Shown: positions 44,616-53,879, numbered from the stretch's first letter. The stretch is 64,000 bases of DNA from Bacilli bacterium (GCA_016295795.1 JAEDKN010000001.1:1-64000), one strand, 5' to 3'. The notes: generated by a model not told the origin, from the letters alone. Numbers and translations are program-made.

Positions 44616-45311
44616 TGATTTTTTTATTTTATCCATACTCCTTGGATACTTTTTTGGTGTTGAAGAAAACTTTTTAATGTCAATTAGTGTCCTTTCACTA
44701 TTCTCAATTGGTAATTTGAAATTTTGGATATTATTTATTTTACCGTTTAATTTTGATATTATTTCCTTTGAACTTTCTAGTTCTTCAATATATGAGGCCT
44801 TCATCAATATTAAGTGCCCTCCTACTTTTAATGATTGAAAGGAAATTTCTGATAATACTTGTATTTTAGCAACAGCCCTAGAGGTTATTATGTCAAACTT
44901 TTCAATATTATTTTTAGAATAATCTTCCATTCTAATATGTATTGCTTCTATTTCACTCATTTTTAATTCTTGAATTACATGATTTAAAAAAGTTATTCTC
45001 TTATTTAAAGAATCTATTAGTGTAACTTCTAAATGTGGGAAAACTATTTTTAAAATTATCCCTGGAAAACCCGCACCTGTACCAACATCACACAAAGACA
45101 TATTCTTATTAAAATCAATTATTTTGCAAAGCGTTAAACTATCATAAAAATGTTTTAAATAAACGTCTTCTTTATTAGTTATAGATGTTAAATTAATTTT
45201 TTCATTCCAAGAAATTAATAGTTGATAAAATTTTTCTAATTGTTCTAATTGTTTTTCTGTTAAATTAAGTCCTATTTTTTTTGTTTCTTTTATAAATATA
45301 TCTAAATTCAT
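44610..45311 (-). CDS. rsmG: 16S rRNA G527 methyltransferase RsmG
   Basis: RsmG (GidB) makes m7G527; loss gives low-level streptomycin resistance in many bacteria. The 233-residue protein has the SAM motif CDVGTGAGFPGI, then VEVTLIDSLNKR-type sequence and ITSRAVAKI. Its start overlaps the mnmG stop (ATGA). Confidence 0.97.
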   Translation of the reverse strand: MNLDIFIKETKKIGLNLTEKQLEQLEKFYQLLISWNEKINLTSITNKEDVYLKHFYDSLTLCKIIDFNKNMSLCDVGTGAGFPGIILKIVFPHLEVTLIDSLNKRITFLNHVIQELKMSEIEAIHIRMEDYSKNNIEKFDIITSRAVAKIQVLSEISFQSLKVGGHLILMKASYIEELESSKEIISKLNGKINNIQNFKLPIENSERTLIDIKKFSSTPKKYPRSMDKIKKSL

Positions 45312-47167
45312 ATTCGCTTTTCCTTTTTTAAATACACCATTAAAATTGAAATATCTGACGGATTAACTCCACTAATACGAGAGGCTTGAGCAATAGTTGT
45401 TGGTTTTATACTGCATAGTTTTTGTCTGGCTTCGCTTGCTAAATTCTGAATATTTTCATAATTAATATTTTCTGGTATTTTTAATTTTTCTAAATCTAAC
45501 ATTTTTTCAGCCTCGCGATTGGCTTTATTAATATATCCTTCATATTTATCTTGAATTTCTACCTGCTCCATTACTTCTTTAGAAAAATCAATGTTTATCC
45601 AATGTTTTAAAATTTCGATTGTGATTTCTGGTCTTTTTAATAATTCATATAAAGTAATACCATCTAATAACCTTGTTGAATTAATCCTTTCTAGATATTT
45701 ATTATTTTCTTCAGTTGGATTTATTTTATTAGATTTTAGTAAATCTGTTAATTTTTGAATTTCTCCTTTTTTCTTTAAAAATCTCTGATATTTTTCCTCA
45801 GAAATTAAACCAATATCATAGCCATATTCTCTTAATCTTAAATCGGCATTATCGTGTCGAAGAAGTAACCTGTACTCTGCGCGAGATGTTAACATTCGAT
45901 ATGGTTCCTTTGTCCCCTTAGTAACTAAATCATCAATCAAAACTCCAATATAAGCTTCATTTCTTTTCAACACGAAAGGTTCCTGTTTATGAATTTTTCG
46001 TGATGCATTAATACCTGCTATTAATCCCTGTCCTGCTGCTTCTTCGTAACCACTTGTTCCATTAATTTGACCTGCAGTAAATAGATTCTCTATTATCTTT
46101 GTTTCTAAGGATTGTTTTAATTGTAAAGGATCAAGCGCATCATATTCTATTGCATAAGCATATTTTAGTATATTGGCATTTTCAAGCCCTGGAAGTGAAT
46201 GCACCATCAAATCTTGAATTTTTTCTGGCATGCTAGTAGAAAATCCTTGAATATAAATATCGTCATAATACAAACTTTCTGGTTCTAAGAACAGTTGATG
46301 CCTTTCTTTATCTTTAAATCGTACTACTTTATCTTCAATAGATGGACAGTATCTTGGGCCAATTCCTTCTACATAACCACCATACATACTAGATTTTTCT
46401 AAATTTTCCATAATTATTTTATGTGTCTCAGGTGTTGTATAAATTAAATGACATGGTACTTGATCTTCAACCTTATATAGGGGAATATTAGTAAAAGAAA
46501 AAGTATGTGGCTCATTATCACCTGGTTCAATATTTGTTTTAGTATAATCAATACTATTCTTAGCAATTCTTGGAGGAGTTCCGGTTTTTAATCTTTGAAT
46601 ATTAAAACCATATTCTTTTAATCTTTGGCTTAAAAATTTAGAGGTTTTTTCGCCATGTGGTCCACTTGTTGTTTTTTTATCTCCTCTTAAAATAACCGCT
46701 TTTAAATAAGTTCCTGTAGTTAGAATTACTGCCTGTGCTTCAATTTTTTCACCATTTTCTAATACTACACCTTTTACTATACTATTTTCTATTATTAAAT
46801 CTTCTACTAATGATTCTAAAACATTTAAGTTTTCTTGTTTTCTAATAGTTTTCAACATAGCTTTTGGATAAGTAATCTTATCCCCTTGTGCACGTAAAGC
46901 TCTAACCGCTGGACCTTTTTTTGTATTTAACATTTTTACTTGAATACAACTATGATCGATGTTATTAGCCATTTCGCCTCCTAAGGCATCAATTTCTCTA
47001 ACTATAATTCCTTTTGCAGGACCCCCAATAGATGGGTTACAAGGCATGTCAGCTATATTATTTATATTACCTGTTACTAATAAAGTTTTATTTCCAAGGC
47101 GAGCAGATGCCAACGATGCTTCGCATCCAGCGTGTCCTCCACCTACTACAATAATATCATATTGCAT
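45308..47167 (-). CDS. mnmG: tRNA uridine-5-carboxymethylaminomethyl modification enzyme MnmG
   Basis: MnmG (GidA) is the FAD partner of MnmE in modifying U34 of tRNAs. The protein of ~619 residues has the FAD motif VVGGGHAGCEA at the N-terminus, NPSIGGPAKG, GTSGYEEAAGQG and a C-terminal ASRISGVNPSDIS. The start at 47167 (ATG) follows GAGGAAGTGAT; a GTG nine bases earlier lies within the ribosome site. Confidence 0.97.
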   Translation of the reverse strand: MQYDIIVVGGGHAGCEASLASARLGNKTLLVTGNINNIADMPCNPSIGGPAKGIIVREIDALGGEMANNIDHSCIQVKMLNTKKGPAVRALRAQGDKITYPKAMLKTIRKQENLNVLESLVEDLIIENSIVKGVVLENGEKIEAQAVILTTGTYLKAVILRGDKKTTSGPHGEKTSKFLSQRLKEYGFNIQRLKTGTPPRIAKNSIDYTKTNIEPGDNEPHTFSFTNIPLYKVEDQVPCHLIYTTPETHKIIMENLEKSSMYGGYVEGIGPRYCPSIEDKVVRFKDKERHQLFLEPESLYYDDIYIQGFSTSMPEKIQDLMVHSLPGLENANILKYAYAIEYDALDPLQLKQSLETKIIENLFTAGQINGTSGYEEAAGQGLIAGINASRKIHKQEPFVLKRNEAYIGVLIDDLVTKGTKEPYRMLTSRAEYRLLLRHDNADLRLREYGYDIGLISEEKYQRFLKKKGEIQKLTDLLKSNKINPTEENNKYLERINSTRLLDGITLYELLKRPEITIEILKHWINIDFSKEVMEQVEIQDKYEGYINKANREAEKMLDLEKLKIPENINYENIQNLASEARQKLCSIKPTTIAQASRISGVNPSDISILMVYLKKEKRI

Positions 47168-47196
47168 TTTTATCACTTCCTCTTTTTTCTGGAATT

Positions 47197-47202
47197 ATTA
47201 TA
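47197..47202 (-). promoter_or_regulatory. Candidate -10 for mnmG-rsmG
   Basis: TATAAT on the minus strand about 30 bases before mnmG; no clear -35. The Noc box at 47251-47264 lies 50 bases upstream of it. Confidence 0.4.
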
Positions 47203-47250
47203 CAATAATTTTTATGTTTTACGAGTTTTTTTTTAATATATTAAAAAATT

Positions 47251-47264
47251 ATTTCCCGGGAAAT
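47251..47264. promoter_or_regulatory. Noc-binding site (NBS) between mnmE and mnmG
   Basis: ATTTCCCGGGAAAT, identical to the Noc box consensus, inside a 28-base perfect palindrome (47244-47271) with A5TT/AAT5 flanks. Confidence 0.85.
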
Positions 47265-47325
47265 AATTTTTGAAATTAAATTATATTTTATGAAGCATAA
47301 CTACACTTATCTGAATTAATTTTTT

Positions 47326-48681
47326 TTACTTTCCTAGGCAAAACTGACTAAATAATTGATCTATTAATTCTTCGTCATATGTCTCTCCTATTATTTCTCC
47401 TAGTTTTTCCCAAGCACGTTTAATATCTATTTCTATCATATCTACTGGCACTTGATTTTCTATTCCTATTTCTACCTCTTCTAAAATATAATTTGCCTCT
47501 TTTGCAAGCGAAATTTGTCTTACATTGCTGAGATACATATAATCTTCATGTTCTAATTCATTTAAATTGAACAATTCTGTTATTTTTTCTTTTAAGGAAT
47601 CAATTCCTCCTAAATCTACTGTATTTGTATATATAATATTTTTATATTGAATTTTTTCAATATTAATTTTTCTTTCTAAGTCATTTTTATTAATTACAAC
47701 AATTGTCTTTTTCTCTTTACAAGCTTCTAATATTTTTTCGTCTTCTTCTGAAAGTTCTTCGTTATTATTTAATACTAAAATTACTAAATCAGCTTCTAAT
47801 ATCAATTTTAAACTTTTTTCTACTCCTAGTTTTTCAACAACATCTTCTGTTTCACGAATTCCCGCAGTGTCTATAATATTTAACGCTACGCCATTAATTG
47901 TAATACTTCCTTCTACAGTGTCTCTAGTCGTTCCCTCAATATCTGTAACTATAGCTTTCTCTTCATCTAATAATCTATTTAAAATACTGCTTTTTCCAAC
48001 ATTTGGTTTACCAATTATAATAGTCTTAATACCAGTAGTCAAAATTTTTCCGTTTTCCGATTCATTAATAATTTTTGATAATTTTCTTTTAATTTCTATT
48101 ATTTTAGGTTTAATTATATCATTCGTCATAACAATTGCATCATCATATTCGGGATAGTCGATATTTACTTCAATCGACGCTAGAAGTTCTAATATTTCTT
48201 GTCGAAGGTCTCTAATAATATTACCAACATAACCATTTAATCCATTGATAGCTACTTTTCTTTTAGATTCACTTTTTGAACTAATCAAATCCATTACTGA
48301 TTCTGCTTGCGTTAAATCAATTCTACCATTCAAAAATGCACGCTTAGTAAATTCTCCGGGTTCTGCCAATCTTGCTCCATTATTTAGTACTATTTCTAAT
48401 ACTTTATTTGTAGTAGAAATGCCTCCATGACAATTTATCTCAACAATATCTTCTGTTGTAAAAGTTTTTGGAGATTTCATAACTGTTACTAAAACTTCAT
48501 CTATTATCTCATTTTTTTCTTTAATATTACCATAATGTATTGTATGAGAATCTACTTTTTCCAAATCTTTTCCCTCAAAGATCTTATTTACAATCTTAAT
48601 TGAGTCTTTTCCACTTACTCTAATAATAGAAATAGCACCTACACCTATAGTAGTTGAAATTGCAGCAATTGTATCAGTCAT
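47326..48681 (-). CDS. mnmE: tRNA modification GTPase MnmE
   Basis: MnmE (TrmE) is a G-protein that binds folate and works with MnmG. The 451-residue protein has an N-terminal formyl-THF domain (MTDTIAAISTTIGVGAISII), then a G domain with GKPNVGKSSILN, GTTRDT, DTAGIRE and NKND. The C-terminal FCLGK carries the catalytic Cys. AAAAGGAGGTTTATTTT precedes the ATG. Confidence 0.98.
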   Translation of the reverse strand: MTDTIAAISTTIGVGAISIIRVSGKDSIKIVNKIFEGKDLEKVDSHTIHYGNIKEKNEIIDEVLVTVMKSPKTFTTEDIVEINCHGGISTTNKVLEIVLNNGARLAEPGEFTKRAFLNGRIDLTQAESVMDLISSKSESKRKVAINGLNGYVGNIIRDLRQEILELLASIEVNIDYPEYDDAIVMTNDIIKPKIIEIKRKLSKIINESENGKILTTGIKTIIIGKPNVGKSSILNRLLDEEKAIVTDIEGTTRDTVEGSITINGVALNIIDTAGIRETEDVVEKLGVEKSLKLILEADLVILVLNNNEELSEEDEKILEACKEKKTIVVINKNDLERKINIEKIQYKNIIYTNTVDLGGIDSLKEKITELFNLNELEHEDYMYLSNVRQISLAKEANYILEEVEIGIENQVPVDMIEIDIKRAWEKLGEIIGETYDEELIDQLFSQFCLGK

Positions 48682-48723
48682 AAAATAAACCTCCTTTTCA
48701 TATTATATTAACATTTTTTTATA

Positions 48724-48748
48724 TAAAAAGAAAGCTTATTTGCTTTCT
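48724..48748 (-). terminator. Terminator containing the jag stop codon
   Basis: AGAAAGC and GCTTTCT (48742-48748 and 48729-48735) form a perfect 7-base-pair stem with T5 after. The TAA of jag (48736-48738) is in the 6-base loop. Confidence 0.85.
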
Positions 48749-49350
48749 ATGTATTTTACTATCACCGCTCTGTTAGGTTCCTCGCCTACACTCTCAGTTT
48801 TTATGTTATTGTAATCAGATAAAATAGTATGTACTACTCTTCTTTCATAAGAATTCATTGAGTCCAATTTTACATCTGTTTTAGTTTTTACAACATCTTT
48901 TGCTATATTTTTAGCTAATCTTTCAATTTTATTTTTATGTTTTAATTTATATTCACTTACATCTAGAACAAATGGAAAATAAAATCCTAATTCATTATAT
49001 AAGTATTGTTTTAAAATATTATTTAAAGCTTCAATTGTTCGTCCTTGTTTACCAATTAAAATATTATTATTATCACTAAAAATAGTAACAGTTGTTATTC
49101 CTTCTCGTTCTTTAATTTCAAACTTTGTTTTTATTCCCATCAAATTTATTATTTTTTCTAATTTGTTTTTTATTTCTGAAATAATTTCTTCTTTTGTTAT
49201 AACCTCAATTTCAACTTTTTTAGATTTAAATATTCCACTTTTTATTTCTATTTCGTTAAAGAAAAATTCACTTTCTTTACACTTTAAAGTCTCTGCTGCT
49301 AACATTTTTGCTTCTTCTAAATTTTTTCCTATAAAACTATTTTTTTTCAT
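48736..49350 (-). CDS. jag: Jag/KhpB RNA-binding protein
   Basis: KhpB partners KhpA in RNA binding and affects cell elongation in streptococci. The 204-residue protein has a Jag_N domain (1-~50), a KH domain with NNILIGKQGRTIEALNNI and an R3H domain with SYERRVVHTIL. It overlaps yidC by 14 bases. In B. subtilis jag follows spoIIIJ in the same order. Confidence 0.96.
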   Translation of the reverse strand: MKKNSFIGKNLEEAKMLAAETLKCKESEFFFNEIEIKSGIFKSKKVEIEVITKEEIISEIKNKLEKIINLMGIKTKFEIKEREGITTVTIFSDNNNILIGKQGRTIEALNNILKQYLYNELGFYFPFVLDVSEYKLKHKNKIERLAKNIAKDVVKTKTDVKLDSMNSYERRVVHTILSDYNNIKTESVGEEPNRAVIVKYIESK

Positions 49351-50260
49351 TACTGTTTCCTCTTTTCACTAGTAAATTTTGGAATATTGTAAATAAATTT
49401 GTAGTTATCCAATATATATTTAACGCAGATGTCATGAACACTGACATTATTATTATCATAATAACCATAACTCGGTTCATTGTCTTTGCTTGATTGTTAT
49501 CACCCATTGCAGTAGCATTAAGTTTAAATGAAAAATATGTAGTAATACCAACGACACCGATTAATAAAATATATAATAATTTCCCGCTTTGTATTGCAGT
49601 AAGAGGTGTCGTTCCTAATTGAAAAGTTAAGAATGTTTCTTCAAAAATTGCAGGTACCCTGTTTATTGCTTCTAAAAATCCAATAAATAGTGGCAATTGC
49701 AAAAATGAGAACAAACAACCTGATACAGGATTAATATTATATTTTTTATAAATTAACATCATTTCTTGATTTTTTTTCATAAGAGAATCTTGATCTGTTT
49801 TATCAAGATATTTTTTTTCAAGCTTATCTAAGTCTGGCTTAGCTTTTTTTAATAATTCAGATTGTAGTGCTGTTTTTCTTGTAATTGGAAATGCTACTAA
49901 TCTTATTAACAAACTTACTATTATTAAACCTAATCCATAATTTTTTACTAAATCACCTATTGTCAAAATTAACCAAGCTAATGGTTTTACGAATATGGAG
50001 GTCCACAATCCTTCATAACCACCAGAGGCAATTTTAAACTCCTCACATTCCGGCAACTTTTCTAAATCTATTTTATTTTCTTCATATATTTTTATTGTAT
50101 CCTCATCTTTAGGTCGACATAAAATATTTTCAGTTAAACTCTGTCCTGTTGTAGGATTTTTAACTACCTTGTCATCTTTAGTTAATGATTTAGTGCAGCC
50201 CGTTAATAATATTAATATTAATAATACTATTGTTATCTTTCTCTTTAATGTGTTTTTCAT
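49337..50260 (-). CDS. yidC: YidC/SpoIIIJ membrane protein insertase
   Basis: YidC inserts membrane proteins; SpoIIIJ is the B. subtilis form needed for forespore sigma-G activation. The 307-residue protein has a lipoprotein signal (LLILILLTGC, Cys ~22) and five membrane segments, including GLGLIIVSLLIRLVAFPITR with the conserved Arg of the hydrophilic groove. Further motifs are SGCLFSFLQLPLFIGFLEAI and a C-terminal YWITTNLFTIFQNLL. It starts one base after the rnpA stop. Confidence 0.96.
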   Translation of the reverse strand: MKNTLKRKITIVLLILILLTGCTKSLTKDDKVVKNPTTGQSLTENILCRPKDEDTIKIYEENKIDLEKLPECEEFKIASGGYEGLWTSIFVKPLAWLILTIGDLVKNYGLGLIIVSLLIRLVAFPITRKTALQSELLKKAKPDLDKLEKKYLDKTDQDSLMKKNQEMMLIYKKYNINPVSGCLFSFLQLPLFIGFLEAINRVPAIFEETFLTFQLGTTPLTAIQSGKLLYILLIGVVGITTYFSFKLNATAMGDNNQAKTMNRVMVIMIIIMSVFMTSALNIYWITTNLFTIFQNLLVKRGNSNEKK

Positions 50261-50599
50261 TTATTTCTCCTTTTGGTTTATTTTCTTTATTAGAAATATA
50301 AAATTTTGTTCTAAATTGCTAAAATCAATTTCTAAACAAGCTTTCCTTAATATTATAATATAATCTAAATTTTTTTTGTAGTATTTTTTATTGTTGTCAA
50401 TAATATTTCTTATTCTTCTTTTATATTTATTTCGATAAACCGCATTACCTATTTTTTTTCCAACAGATATTCCAAAACGATATTTATCAAGATTATTTTT
50501 TTTATAATATATAATAAAATATTTATTTTTAATTTTCTCTCCTGTATTCAATATACTATTAAATTCATAATTTTTTTTAACTATATTGTTTTTTTTCAT
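50261..50599 (-). CDS. rnpA: Ribonuclease P protein component
   Basis: The 112-residue basic protein binds the RNase P RNA. It has the RNR motif as NAVYRNKYKRRIRNII, and FGISVGKKIGNA. AAAGGAG lies before the ATG. It is part of rpmH-rnpA-yidC-jag. Confidence 0.96.
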   Translation of the reverse strand: MKKNNIVKKNYEFNSILNTGEKIKNKYFIIYYKKNNLDKYRFGISVGKKIGNAVYRNKYKRRIRNIIDNNKKYYKKNLDYIIILRKACLEIDFSNLEQNFIFLIKKINQKEK

Positions 50600-50637
50600 A
50601 GGGTTACTCCTTTTTCAATATACAAATATATTATATC

Positions 50638-50662
50638 AAAAAAAAAGCCACATTTACAGTGG
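50638..50662 (-). terminator. Possible terminator/attenuator after rpmH
   Basis: CCAC and GTGG with a 7-base loop, followed by T9. The stem is short; it may lower transcription of rnpA compared with rpmH. Confidence 0.5.
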
Positions 50663-50666
50663 AATA

Positions 50667-50786
50667 TTAAACTAATTTTTTTCGTCCTTTTTTTCTACGA
50701 TTATTAATTACTTTACCTTTTATTCTCGAAAAAAATCCATGTTTCTTTGCTTTTTTTCTATTATTTGGTTGATACGTTCTTTTCAT
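50667..50786 (-). CDS. rpmH: 50S ribosomal protein bL34 (short)
   Basis: This 39-residue gene encodes [18 protein letters not shown], then [10 protein letters not shown] at the end, unmistakable for L34. The common length is 44; about five residues are missing around residues 23-28 (the TKNGRKVLA-like stretch). GGAGGTGTAGAA precedes the ATG. First gene left of the origin. Confidence 0.97.
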   Translation of the reverse strand: MKRTYQPNNRKKAKKHGFFSRIKGKVINNRRKKGRKKLV

Positions 50787-51099
50787 TTCTACACCTCCAA
50801 ACTAAAGTCTCTCCTATTATAATAGTCTTATATACTCTTTGTCAATCAATTTTTTAATTTTATTTATTCCACAAAATTAACAACGCTGTTGAAATTTTTT
50901 TCAATAGTTGTTTATTTAAATTTGTGGAAAATGTGGAAAATTGATTATTTTTCTTGTTAATTAGGGTTTTTATTGTGAATAATTCTGTGACTTTGTTGTT
51001 AATAAAATTTTATTTTACATTTATTCTTTATTTTTTCAACAACTTAAGTTACAATATCAATAGATTTACAATTCTTTTATCCAGGGGGCGGTGATAAAA
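50787..51099. other. Replication origin region (oriC), rpmH-dnaA
   Basis: This 313-base gap between divergent rpmH and dnaA is very A/T-rich. DnaA-box-like 9-mers include TGTGGAAAA twice in direct contact (50923-50931 and 50932-50940, minus-strand TTTTCCACA) and TGTGAATAA (50974-50982, minus-strand TTATTCACA, a full TTATNCACA match). A weaker TATTCCACA is at 50865-50873. The stretch 50999-51040 is nearly pure A/T and could be the unwinding element. TACAAT at 51050-51055 and 51067-51072 are candidate dnaA -10 elements with poor -35. Gene strands switch here. No other gene is seen. Confidence 0.85.
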
Positions 51100-52470
51100 A
51101 TGGATGAGAAAAAAATTTGGAGTACTGTTCTTTCTAAAATCAAAGAAGAAATTAATTCTTTATCTTTTCAAACGTGGTTTGAGGAAACAGAATTATACAG
51201 ATTAGATAAAAATGTAGCGAAAATTATTGTCCCTTATGCAATACATAAAAACCATATTATGAATAATTACCACGATATAATCGTAGAAAATCTATATGAG
51301 TTAACCAAAGTTACATATGAACTAGAATTATTATTAAAAGAAGATATTAAAGAAGATAAAATTGAGAATATTAAAGAAATAAATAATTTTAATACCGAAA
51401 CCGTCAGCATAGAAAATAATTTTATTGATTCAAATTTAAATTCAAAATATACATTTGAAAATTTTATAGTAGGGAATAGTAACAAATTTGCACATGCTGC
51501 TGCATTAGCTGTTGCTGAAAACCCTGGTAAGATGTATAATCCACTATTTATTTATGGAAATAGCGGACTAGGTAAAACACATTTAATGCATGCTATTGGC
51601 AATTATATAGTAAAAAATAGTAACAAAAAAGTGTTATATGTTACCAGCGAACAATTTGTTTCAGATTTTATAGGAATTAATAAAAAGGATGAAAGTGGAA
51701 CAAATTTCAGCTATGTGGACTTTTTTAAACAGAAATACAGAAATATTGATGTTCTCATTATAGACGATATACAATATTTAGGTGGTGCAACCGAAACACA
51801 AAAGGAGTTTTTTCATACTTTTAATACTTTATATGGAGATAATAAGCAAATTATAATTTCTTCAGATAGATCTCCAGATGATTTAAAAATTTTAGAGGAT
51901 CGTTTAAGAACTAGATTCTGTTGGGGATTACCCGTTGATATATATCCTCCAGATTTTGAACTTAGAGTTGCAATATTAAAAAAACGCATTCTTGGTGAAG
52001 CCATAAACAAGGAAATACCAGAACAAGTAATAGAATATATGGCTTCAAATTTAGGTAGTGATATTAGACAACTCGAAGGTGCAGTTACTAGATTGGTAGC
52101 TTATTCAACAATTATGGGATCTGAAATTGATTTAAATCTTGCGATGGAAGCATTAAAAGATTATATAAATAAAGGTATAAGTGAAAAAAATAACGTAAAC
52201 AAAATTCAAAAAGTTGTGGCAGAATATTTTCAAATTTCTGTCGAAGATTTGAAATCAAAAAAAAGAAATTCTAATATTTCATTTCCACGACAAATTGCAA
52301 TGTACCTGTGCAGAAAATTTACTGATGAATCTTTTCCTAAAATAGGTATAGAATTTGGAGGAAAAGATCATTCAACTGTTATGCATTCATGTGAAAAAAT
52401 TGAAAAGGAAATTAGAATTAACAAAGATTTAGCAGATACAATAGACAAATTACAAAAAGAAATTCACTAA
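51100..52470 (+). CDS. dnaA: Chromosomal replication initiator DnaA
   Basis: DnaA binds oriC and melts DNA. The 456-residue protein has domain I (1-~80), a short Asn/Glu-rich linker, and an AAA+ domain with Walker A GNSGLGKTH (153-161) and IDDIQ (221-225). The DNA-binding domain ends in the signature GGKDHSTVMHSCEKI. The ATG at 51100 is preceded by GGGGGCGGTGAT; a GTG nine bases upstream is part of that site. Confidence 0.98.
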   Translation: MDEKKIWSTVLSKIKEEINSLSFQTWFEETELYRLDKNVAKIIVPYAIHKNHIMNNYHDIIVENLYELTKVTYELELLLKEDIKEDKIENIKEINNFNTETVSIENNFIDSNLNSKYTFENFIVGNSNKFAHAAALAVAENPGKMYNPLFIYGNSGLGKTHLMHAIGNYIVKNSNKKVLYVTSEQFVSDFIGINKKDESGTNFSYVDFFKQKYRNIDVLIIDDIQYLGGATETQKEFFHTFNTLYGDNKQIIISSDRSPDDLKILEDRLRTRFCWGLPVDIYPPDFELRVAILKKRILGEAINKEIPEQVIEYMASNLGSDIRQLEGAVTRLVAYSTIMGSEIDLNLAMEALKDYINKGISEKNNVNKIQKVVAEYFQISVEDLKSKKRNSNISFPRQIAMYLCRKFTDESFPKIGIEFGGKDHSTVMHSCEKIEKEIRINKDLADTIDKLQKEIH

Positions 52471-52610
52471 ATTGTTGAAAAAAAATATATATTAACATTT
52501 TTTCCACAAATTAAAATTTTCTCAAAGACCTAAAATTAAAGAAAAATTATAGTTATTAACAGTTTCCACTGTAATAATATTAAAAATATATTAAGAAAGA
52601 AGGAATAATT
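52471..52610. other. dnaA-dnaN spacer with a DnaA-box-like site
   Basis: 140 bases, A/T-rich. TTTTCCACA at 52500-52508 is the same variant box as the pair upstream of dnaA, now on the plus strand. This would fit a bipartite origin flanking dnaA as in B. subtilis. No terminator is apparent, so dnaN may share the dnaA transcript. Confidence 0.5.
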
Positions 52611-53735
52611 ATGAAAATTAAAATTAAAAAAGATTTATTATTAGAAGGGTTAAACAAAGTGTCAAGAGCAATTTCAACAAAAAATTTAATTCCAATATTA
52701 TCTGGTATTAAATTTGATTTATCTTTAGAAGGATTAACATTAACAGCTTCTGACAATGATATTACAATTCAGACTTTTATCCCCATAGAAAACGATAATA
52801 TGTATATAGAAAAGGAAGGAAGCATAATAATACAAGGAAAATATATATTAGATATAGTACGAAAATTACCAGATGAATATATAAATATAGAAGTAATAGA
52901 TGAATTAAAAATATTGATATATGCAGAAAATAGTGAATTTAATTTAAATGGCATAAATAAAAAAGAATATCCTAATATTTCTTTAGAAAATAGTAAGACT
53001 TTTGTAAAAATAAACAATAAAGTGTTCAAAACACTGATAAATCAAACAGCCTTTGCAACATCTAATGATGAATCTAGGCCAATTCTTACTGGTATAAATA
53101 TAAAAATTACTGGAGATATTTTAGAATGTAGTGCTACAGATTCATATAGACTATCAAAAAAACAAGTTAAAATAGATAATGTTACAAATGAAAATTATAA
53201 CATTATAATACCAGGAAAGAATATAACTGAATTCATTAAAATATTAAATGATAACAATAATGATCTTGAGATACATATATTTAATAATAAAGTTTTATTT
53301 AAACAAGAAAATCTATTATTTCAATCTAGGTTAGTTAGTGGAAATTATCCTAATGTTAACAATTTAATTCCAAATGATTCATTTTTAAAAGTAACTGCTA
53401 ATTTATCAGATTTATATGATGTCATAGATAGAGCTAGTATTCTAACTTCTGATAAAGAAAAAAATATAGTAACATTAGAAACAAATAAAAATGTATTGAT
53501 TGTAAAATCATCTTCAGCAGAGATTGGTAGAGTTGAGGAAAAAATGATAATAAGTAAAGATAATGATGAAGAAATTAAAATTTCTTTTAGTGCAAAATAT
53601 ATGATGGATGCTTTAAAATCTTTTGAAGGTGATATGGTTGAAATGTTATTCGTTGGAGAAGTGAAACCAATTATAGTAAAAGATGTTGAAGATCCTAATT
53701 TAATTCAATTAGTTTTGCCAATTAGAACTTATTAA
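52611..53735 (+). CDS. dnaN: DNA polymerase III beta sliding clamp
   Basis: The 374-residue protein has three similar clamp domains; recognised parts are SRAISTKNLIPILSGIKF and SRPILTGINIKI, and the C-terminal VLPIRTY. AGAAGGAATAATT precedes the ATG. Confidence 0.98.
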   Translation: MKIKIKKDLLLEGLNKVSRAISTKNLIPILSGIKFDLSLEGLTLTASDNDITIQTFIPIENDNMYIEKEGSIIIQGKYILDIVRKLPDEYINIEVIDELKILIYAENSEFNLNGINKKEYPNISLENSKTFVKINNKVFKTLINQTAFATSNDESRPILTGINIKITGDILECSATDSYRLSKKQVKIDNVTNENYNIIIPGKNITEFIKILNDNNNDLEIHIFNNKVLFKQENLLFQSRLVSGNYPNVNNLIPNDSFLKVTANLSDLYDVIDRASILTSDKEKNIVTLETNKNVLIVKSSSAEIGRVEEKMIISKDNDEEIKISFSAKYMMDALKSFEGDMVEMLFVGEVKPIIVKDVEDPNLIQLVLPIRTY

Positions 53736-53761
53736 AAATAACAATTTTGTTATTTTTTTTT
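53734..53761 (+). terminator. Terminator after dnaN
   Basis: AAAATAACA and TGTTATTTT (53735-53743 and 53748-53756) form a perfect stem with loop ATTT, then T's. It separates dnaN from comK. Confidence 0.8.
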
Positions 53762-53772
53762 AATAAATATTA

Positions 53773-53858
53773 CAAATTTCGTTCAAATTCGACAAAGATT
53801 TGTGTTATTCTCTTGACGTAATTTTTAAAAATTATAAATTTTAAATTTCTAGAAATTT
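53773..53858 (+). promoter_or_regulatory. comK promoter region with repeats and a palindrome
   Basis: Two copies of a CAAATT(T)CG motif start at 53773 and 53784, one helical turn apart. TTGACG (53813-53818) is a good -35, with TAATTT-like -10 candidates about 16 bases on. AAATTTCTAGAAATTT (53843-53858), a perfect 16-base palindrome, lies at the expected start of transcription. Classical ComK boxes (AAAA-N5-TTTT) were not found with exact spacing. Confidence 0.45.
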
Positions 53859-53879
53859 TATATGAAATAGGGGGATTTT

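Noticed and set aside
53826..53860. Classical ComK box pair for autoregulation
   Set aside because: A/T-rich runs are there but no AAAA-N5-TTTT with exact spacing; not reported as a ComK box.
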